Shown: positions 14,927 to 21,196 of the stretch, piece by piece
How positions within the stretch are numbered: position 1 is the stretch's first letter
Layout of the letters: each line of letters starts with the position of its first letter
Source: Streptosporangiaceae bacterium
GTDB lineage: Bacteria > Actinomycetota > Actinomycetes > Streptosporangiales > Streptosporangiaceae
NCBI GenBank assembly: GCA_030041195.1
Contig: JASHOI010000470.1
Coordinates: 1 to 21,196, forward strand
Reading direction: 5' to 3'
DNA: 21,196 nt
Notes under the pieces: generated by a model
Database searches by the model: none
The model's input: only the letters and a program-made list of their open reading frames with translations
What the model was told of the DNA's origin: nothing
Made by a program: the position numbers and the translations under genes

Positions 14927-15304
14927 TTGGTTTTCTCCGACCGAGCGGAAGATATCGTGTCGCTGCGGAAGGCAGTCTTCCGAATGATTCTGTCCCGTGC
15001 CAAGAGGCACCTCATAGACCCTGCAGATATCGAGGAGCTTGATGTTTACCGGGCGATGGAAGGGATTTCCTTCGACCGGCTCGACGATACTCCGCGCGCG
15101 CGGTTGGTCGAAGCTGTCTACCAGGGGACTCAGGATCTCAAGCAGCAAGTCGCATTAGGCGAACCGACAGAGGAGCAGGTGCGGACGGGAATCGAAGATA
15201 AGCTCGACGAGATCCTTGCCCTCCTCTCGCGCTTCCGTCAGAAAGATCGCAAAAGCGAAATCCGTTGGCAGTCTTCCCAGCTGAAACATTTGGCTCAGCA
15301 TTAA
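14927..15304 (+). CDS. Orphan paralogue of immunity A, 5' end frameshifted
   Basis: This is a second copy of the 14014-14355 gene with about three quarters of residues identical over the shared 100 (VSLRKAVFRMILSRAK, AMEGISFDRLDD, KLDEILALLSRFR). It has a different C-terminal extension of about 18 residues. The ancestral start is still visible: TCTAATGGC at 14913, matching TCTAATGGC before copy 1. However, there is one base more between that ATG (14917) and the conserved VSL codons (40 against 39), so the ATG is now out of frame. The frame can be entered only from TTG 14927 or from GTG 14957, which has GGAAG 5 bases upstream. No toxin precedes it. It may still work as an orphan immunity gene protecting against relatives, or be a young pseudogene. 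Confidence 0.6.
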   Translation: MVFSDRAEDIVSLRKAVFRMILSRAKRHLIDPADIEELDVYRAMEGISFDRLDDTPRARLVEAVYQGTQDLKQQVALGEPTEEQVRTGIEDKLDEILALLSRFRQKDRKSEIRWQSSQLKHLAQH

Positions 15305-15404
15305 GCCGACGAGAGTGGCTAACAGCGGCCTGCCGTCGGCGATGGCTAGACTTGAGGCCCCGATAAACCGGCTTGGGTGCACGCCCGTAGCGGAGAAGGG
15401 GTTC

Positions 15405-16538
15405 ATGCCTGCCCGTCAGTGCGTCATCGTTGCGATGATCGACGGCTTGGACCCGGCGTACGTTTCTGCGGAGACGATGCCGGTCTTCGGGCGGCTGGCA
15501 GGGGAAGGCACGTCGCGTGTCGTCCAGGCGGTCATGCCGACGGTGACCAACGTGAACAACGCGGGCATCAGCTGCGCTGCCTGGCCAGAAGAGCACGGCA
15601 TCACCGGCAATTACTACTACGACCGGGCCACCGGCGAGCAGGGCTACATGGAGGACTCGCGATTCCTGCTGCGGCCGACGCTGCTGGCCCGCGTCACGGC
15701 GGCGGGCGGCAAGGCTGCCCTGCTCACCGCGAAGAAGAAGACAGCCAGCCTGCTCGGCGGCGGGGCCACGGTCGTGATCGCCGCGGAGGAGCCACCGCCC
15801 GAATTGGTGGCCCGCCACGGCGCGGCGCCGGGCATCTACTCGGCCGAGATCAACCACTGGCTGTGGCAGGTCGCCGCCGACCTGCTGGAAACGCAGCCTG
15901 ATCTTGATCTGCTGTACGTGCACACCACCGACTTCCCGATGCACGCGTGGGCGCCGGGCGACCCCCGGTCGGACAGCCATCTGCGAGGCCTGGACGAGCT
16001 GATCGGCGCCGCGATCGCTGCTGCGCCCGGCGCGGCGTTCTTCGCCACCGCCGACCACGGCATGAACGGCAAGAACCTCGTCTACGACCTGAACCAGGCC
16101 CTTGCTAACCGTGGGCGGCCGGTCTTTCTGGCGCTGTCCGCGGAAAAGGACCGCTACGTGCGGCATCACCGCACCTTCGGCGGGACGGCCTGGGTGTGGC
16201 TCAACCGGGCGGCTGACGAGGACGCCGTGGCATCGGTGCTGCGCGGGCTGCCCGGCGTCGAGACGGTTTTGCCCCGCAGCGAGGCCGTCCAGATGTTTCA
16301 CCTGCTCCCCGGCCGGATCGGTGACCTGGCCGTGCTCGGCGACGCGTCGACGGTCTTCGGCGACCTGCCGGAAGGGCAGGAGTCCGAAATACTCCCGCCC
16401 GAGTACCGATCGCACGGCAGCCAGCACGAAACAAGCGTCCCGCTCATCGCCTGGAATAACGAGGCTCATCCTTACCGTCGCACGCCGGAATACAACAAAG
16501 ACCTGCTCATGGCGCTGCGCGGCGGCTGGCTTGGCTGA
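15405..16538 (+). CDS. phnA: Phosphonoacetate hydrolase (alkaline phosphatase superfamily)
   Basis: This is a 377-residue zinc hydrolase of the alkaline phosphatase/nucleotide pyrophosphatase superfamily. It has the pattern of phosphonoacetate hydrolase, which splits phosphonoacetate into acetate and phosphate. Visible are IDGLD with metal ligand D13, PTVTNVNNAGI with the probable Thr nucleophile T48, EHGITGNYYYD, LLTAKKKTASLLG and YSAEINHWL. Further ligands lie in TTDFPMH, TADHGMNGK and SQHETSVPL, and KDRYVRHHR is also family-typical. The frame opens at 15315, but the ATG at 15405 has GGAG 9 bases upstream and starts the fold correctly. Other superfamily members are possible, but these motifs fit PhnA best. 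No other phosphonate genes adjoin. It sits alone between the two halves of the toxin island. Confidence 0.85.
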   Translation: MPARQCVIVAMIDGLDPAYVSAETMPVFGRLAGEGTSRVVQAVMPTVTNVNNAGISCAAWPEEHGITGNYYYDRATGEQGYMEDSRFLLRPTLLARVTAAGGKAALLTAKKKTASLLGGGATVVIAAEEPPPELVARHGAAPGIYSAEINHWLWQVAADLLETQPDLDLLYVHTTDFPMHAWAPGDPRSDSHLRGLDELIGAAIAAAPGAAFFATADHGMNGKNLVYDLNQALANRGRPVFLALSAEKDRYVRHHRTFGGTAWVWLNRAADEDAVASVLRGLPGVETVLPRSEAVQMFHLLPGRIGDLAVLGDASTVFGDLPEGQESEILPPEYRSHGSQHETSVPLIAWNNEAHPYRRTPEYNKDLLMALRGGWLG

Positions 16539-16637
16539 ACCGAACCAGAGAAGCGGCGCGACGCTACAAACGGATTCGGGAGGACATCGCCGCAGAGCTG
16601 CCCTGCTTCTGCGTGACCGATCAGAAGTACGGGGTGA

Positions 16638-16829
16638 ACCTTCCAATCGGGAGAGTTGGCGACTGCGCTAACCGGGGCAGCAGGGCAAGGGACCAAGACG
16701 TTCTTAGCGATGAGTAAGGCATACGGCCACGTCTCCGCCAGCCTGGCGGCTTCGGCCGCAAACTACTCCAGCGCCGAGCACGCTATCGCCGCGAAGGCGG
16801 GTTCGATCTTGGGGTGGTTGAAGAAGTGA
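16638..16829 (+). pseudogene. 5'-truncated EspC-like secretion partner
   Basis: The frame encodes ATALTGAAGQG and then AYGHVSASLAASAANYSSAEHAI. It matches the C-terminal 57 or so residues of the intact partner at 12570-12884, including the YxxxE motif. The first half of the gene is missing; in-frame stops lie at 16614 and 16635, just before the homology begins. An ATG at 16710 could still give a 39-residue tail (ending GSILGWLKK). The TGA still overlaps the GTG of the next gene, as in module A. The segment 16539-16640 upstream, which replaced the missing half, holds a short Arg-rich open stretch I do not recognise. Confidence 0.75.
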
Positions 16830-17530
16830 GCGGAGTATTCATGCCGGGCGGCAATCCGGATCTCCTCGAGCAGCTGGCCGCGCATTTAGAGGCCATCGCC
16901 GAGGGCACCGGGGATCTGGGCGCCAGCAGTCGCCAAGTCACCGCTTCAATCCGGTCGGAGGCAGCATGGACCGGGGACGCCGCCGATGCTTACACCGCCT
17001 TTTCCAGCGACTTGGCGCAGGGCGTTGCTGCTGCCCCGGCACCGTTATCCAAGATTGCATCAGCCGTCCGGGACTATGCCGGATGCCTGCGTACGGCGCA
17101 GGAGAAGGTGGCGGTATGCACGTCCGCGGCCGAGGTGGCTCAGGTCAGCGGCAATGACAGCGGCTACGTGAGCGCTGCCGAGCTAGCCAGCCAGAATGCG
17201 ATTGCAGCTCTTGCCGCCTGGCAGGCTGCCGGCGAACGCGCAGCTTCTGAAGTCACGGCGGCCACTGGACTGCTAGGCAATGTGTTCGGCTCGCAGGGTC
17301 CGGTGGTGAATTGGCTCGGCAGCCAGGCCACGGACTGGGACACCTTGGCTGGTTTGCCTGGACTGGGCGAACCGGTTGGCCCGCAGATCCTCAAGACTCC
17401 GGTCGGTGACCCAGGCCTGCAGATCCTGAAGACGCCGGTGGGTGACCCCGGGCCGCAGATCTGGGTGACGCCGGTAGCCGAGCACCTGGCCAAGCGCTGG
17501 CCACGCAAACCAGCTGCCCCAAGGAGGTGA
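16826..17530 (+). CDS. WXG100-domain protein of toxin module B, ending at AGG AGG TGA
   Basis: This 234-residue protein is the delivery half of a polymorphic toxin, closely similar to toxin A over the first 165 residues (MPGGNPDLLEQLA, the WTG motif in EAAWTGDAADAY, VFGSQGPVVNWLG). A linker of 12-residue repeats follows (PQILKTPVGDPG, twice, plus a partial unit), then a basic tail (KRWPRKPAAPRR). Its GTG start lies in GTGA with the stop of the truncated partner; the frame extends to 16814, but by homology the GTG at 16826 is right. It stops before any toxin domain. The matching domain lies immediately downstream in the +1 frame. It could be a natural stand-alone secreted protein, one half of a frameshifted toxin, or the product made when a +1 shift does not occur. 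Confidence 0.85.
   Translation: MSGVFMPGGNPDLLEQLAAHLEAIAEGTGDLGASSRQVTASIRSEAAWTGDAADAYTAFSSDLAQGVAAAPAPLSKIASAVRDYAGCLRTAQEKVAVCTSAAEVAQVSGNDSGYVSAAELASQNAIAALAAWQAAGERAASEVTAATGLLGNVFGSQGPVVNWLGSQATDWDTLAGLPGLGEPVGPQILKTPVGDPGLQILKTPVGDPGPQIWVTPVAEHLAKRWPRKPAAPRR
17381..17479 (+). repeat. 36-bp repeats coding the toxin B linker
   Basis: Two full 36-base units (17381-17416, 17417-17452) and a partial third encode P/L-Q-I-L-K-T-P-V-G-D-P-G repeats. They are homologous in layout to the toxin A linker. Confidence 0.85.
17521..17530 (+). promoter_or_regulatory. Perfect Shine-Dalgarno sequence at the module B junction
   Basis: AAGGAGGTGA is a 10-base complement of the usual 16S rRNA 3' end. 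It covers the last two AGG codons and the TGA of the WXG100 gene. An ATG follows at 17539, but its frame ends after 11 codons at 17574. Beside initiation, such a site can act as a frameshift stimulator, as in prfB. Confidence 0.7.
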
Positions 17531-17723
17531 GTTCCCCTATGAACCCCCAGCGGGATCTAATGGGCAACCTCTAAACTTGGGACGCGGGCAAGGATTTCGC
17601 GATGCGCAGGGAAATCTGTGGCAATGGGCGAGGCCAAATGTCCAGCATGGAGGACCGCACTGGGATGTGCAGCTTAAGGGAGGTGGCTACGTAAATGTCT
17701 CCCCGACTGGAAAGATATTGTGA
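17529..17723 (+). other. Toxin B C-terminal domain, intact but without its own start
   Basis: These 64 sense codons, without a stop, lie in the +1 frame relative to the preceding WXG100 gene. They encode a compact domain with GRGQGFRDAQGNLWQW, then HGGPHWDVQ, then GGGYVNVSPTGKIL and a stop. The HGGPHWDVQ...Y-N-V-x-P-x-G pattern resembles, from memory, the polymorphic toxin type 37 (Ntox37) group of putative nucleases, with histidines as candidate catalytic residues. No ATG or GTG opens this frame. It could be joined to the upstream gene by a +1 shift at AGG AGG TGA. Alternatively, one more C in the C5 run at 17544-17548 would join it to the ATG at 17539, which has a perfect ribosome site. The immunity gene downstream overlaps its last 29 bases, so the module layout is preserved. 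Confidence 0.65.
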
Positions 17724-18054
17724 CTTCCCCGGGTCACTTCCTCCGGAGGTCGATCCGAATCTCGAGTTCAAGAGCACACACTGTAGCGGTTGGCACTTTT
17801 TGGTCGGCAATCCGCACACATTCACAGGTCGCATGGCTGCATGGTGTCAGGATCAGCAACTTGAGATAACCGTGTCTCTCAGCGAAATGACATACATCTC
17901 TCTGGGAGCAAATTTTTGGATAAAGGGATTTCTGTCCGGGAGTGAGCCAGCACCGCCAGATTCAGAGAGTCCTGCTGACGAGGAGGCATGGGAAACGGCG
18001 CGGCGAGAGTACAGATCAACGGGTGAGTGGCCCGGAGATCGCGACGCGAGCTGA
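17695..18054 (+). CDS. Candidate immunity protein for toxin B
   Basis: This is a 119-residue acidic cytoplasmic protein of no family I can name, with EFKSTHCSGWHFLVGNPHTF, EITVSLSEMTYISLGANFWIKGF and a charged C-terminus (EEAWETARREYRSTGEW). Its ATG lies inside the last codons of the toxin B domain in another frame, a 29-base overlap. Its ribosome site GGGAGGTGG is built from the toxin's Lys-Gly-Gly-Gly codons. The DNA is AT-rich (26 of 60 bases G/C at 17881-17940), unlike the core genes. A decayed copy of this gene lies at 14548-14702. The immunity role follows from position and from its duplication among toxin remnants, not from homology. Confidence 0.72.
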   Translation: MSPRLERYCDFPGSLPPEVDPNLEFKSTHCSGWHFLVGNPHTFTGRMAAWCQDQQLEITVSLSEMTYISLGANFWIKGFLSGSEPAPPDSESPADEEAWETARREYRSTGEWPGDRDAS

Positions 18055-18080
18055 GGAGAAGGGAGCGGGCGAAGTCAACC

Positions 18081-20326
<2,246 letters not shown>

Positions 20327-20391
20327 ATTTTCTGCCCTGAACGCGCCGCCATCCCCAGTCGGGTCCGCGTCCGCCGGTCCGGCCGGGGGGT

Positions 20392-21196
20392 TCAGCCCGA
20401 TGCTGTCGCCGCGGAGAGGATGTCCGCCGGCGCCGTGCTGCCAGGCGGCTTGCCCGCCCGGGCGGCCTGGTTTGCCAGCCGCTGCAGCGTCTCGTTGACC
20501 GGGGCGGGCACCCCGTGCATCCGCCCCAGCAGGACGATCTCGCCGTTCAGGAAGTCGGCCTCGATCGTCCCGGTCTGCCGGATCAGGCTCTGCCACGACG
20601 ACCCGCCGGAGTACTCCGCCCCGTCGACGGCGCCGACCTGCGCCTCGTCCGAGCGGGCCGCGTCGATCTCTTCCCGCGACGCATGGCCGATGCCCGCCGC
20701 GCGCAGGACCGCGATCCCCTCGGAGCGCGCCCGCTGCCGCAGTTCCCGGGCGTCGTCGCTAAACCGTGCCGCGGGCCCGCACAGCGCCTCGATCGCGTTG
20801 GTCAGGTTGCTGAGCAGCTTTCCGTACTTCCAGCGCATGACGTCGTCGCTGGCCGGGGCGAGGAAGCGGCTCGCGTCGAGCGCCGCGCTGATCTGCTCCG
20901 TCCCGGCGTCGGTTCCCGACGGATAGCGGCCGACCGGGAGCAGGCCGGCCCGCGGGGTGCCGTGCGCTCGCACCACACCGGGCTGCAGATGCGTCGCGGG
21001 CAGCCACACGCACATCCCGTACACCCGCCGGAAGCGCCGCAGCGCGATGCGCTCGTTCGCCACGCCGTTCTGCGCGCAGACGACAGGCAGCAACCCCGCC
21101 GCAGCTTCCCCGGCATCATGCACCGGCTGCCACGCCCATTGCTCAAGCACGCCGACCGTGTCCTGTCCCTTGGTCGACAGGATCAGCACGTCACCG
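20392..21196 (-). CDS. Ketopantoate reductase (ApbA/PanE) family protein, C-terminal part
   Basis: This is a partial gene of 267 codons plus the stop, whose N-terminal NADP-binding start lies beyond the right edge. The visible part runs from the end of the Rossmann domain (DVLILSTKGQDT, VVCAQNGVANE) to the helical ApbA_C domain (RWKYGKLLSNLTNAIEALCG, SSWQSLIRQTGTIEADFLNGEIVLLG, VNETLQRLANQAA). The Lys in KLLSNLTN is the expected catalytic residue. The protein would reduce a 2-keto acid such as 2-dehydropantoate for pantothenate and CoA synthesis, but many family members act on other substrates. It is convergent with argG, 65 bases apart. No panB or panC is visible nearby. Confidence 0.88.
   Translation of the reverse strand, partial: GDVLILSTKGQDTVGVLEQWAWQPVHDAGEAAAGLLPVVCAQNGVANERIALRRFRRVYGMCVWLPATHLQPGVVRAHGTPRAGLLPVGRYPSGTDAGTEQISAALDASRFLAPASDDVMRWKYGKLLSNLTNAIEALCGPAARFSDDARELRQRARSEGIAVLRAAGIGHASREEIDAARSDEAQVGAVDGAEYSGGSSWQSLIRQTGTIEADFLNGEIVLLGRMHGVPAPVNETLQRLANQAARAGKPPGSTAPADILSAATASG

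Noticed and set aside
16539..16640. Possible transposase remnant (Arg-rich RRYKRIRED and CFCVTDQKYGVNLP in one frame)
   Set aside because: The stretch is too short and I cannot match it to any transposase family. No inverted repeats bound it.
15138..16646. 502-residue minus-strand open frame opposite the phosphonoacetate hydrolase
   Set aside because: It is Arg/Gln/His-rich with no family motifs. The opposite strand has full PhnA motifs, so this is a GC-rich antisense shadow.
17539..17574. 11-codon ORF behind a perfect ribosome site as a leader peptide
   Set aside because: Nothing suggests attenuation. A broken or frameshifted toxin start explains the site better.

Overview
The window is GC-rich chromosomal DNA from an actinobacterium, probably a filamentous one of the Streptosporangiales/Catenulisporales kind. 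This rests on codon use, several probable leaderless GTG/ATG starts, a DUF559 protein, a SpoIIE-type phosphatase and ESX-like secreted proteins. It is mostly ordinary metabolic and regulatory genes, plus one accessory island of polymorphic-toxin material at about 12.5-18.05 kb. No rRNA, tRNA, CRISPR array or complete insertion sequence was seen.

1-4.1 kb is a sugar locus. A LacI-family regulator is followed by two Dpp/Opp-type ABC permeases on the minus strand (the second runs off the left edge). A GH1 beta-glucosidase is divergent on the plus strand. Two identical 15-bp operators 22 bp apart overlap the glucosidase promoter, so the regulator probably controls both arms. 4.1-4.56 kb has no credible gene but holds a terminator-like hairpin and two repeat structures.

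4.56-8.8 kb: a DUF559 (Vsr-like nuclease fold) protein, a PPOX-class split-barrel protein with a Ser-Pro repeat N-terminus, a divergent TetR regulator with two matching 16-bp operators in the shared promoter region, and a PAS-GAF-PP2C phosphatase. 9.0-12.4 kb: a two-gene sugar operon (Gfo/Idh/MocA dehydrogenase then TIM-barrel isomerase, ATGA-coupled) and a berberine-bridge-like FAD oxidoreductase.

12.57-18.05 kb is the island. Module A is intact: a small EspC-like partner, a WXG100-linker-toxin protein and a coupled downstream candidate immunity gene. Then come a chimeric immunity pseudogene, a nested palindrome, an orphan second copy of immunity A with a shifted 5' end, and a phosphonoacetate hydrolase gene sitting in the middle. 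Module B has a 5'-truncated EspC-like gene, a WXG100-linker protein that stops at AGG AGG TGA, an intact toxin domain in the +1 frame with no start codon of its own, and an overlapping immunity gene. Toxin tips and immunity genes are visibly AT-richer than the surroundings. No secretion-machine genes are present.

18.08-21.2 kb returns to core genes: a peroxiredoxin-like protein, argG preceded by two ARG boxes and probably read from a leaderless transcript, and a ketopantoate-reductase-family gene cut by the right edge.
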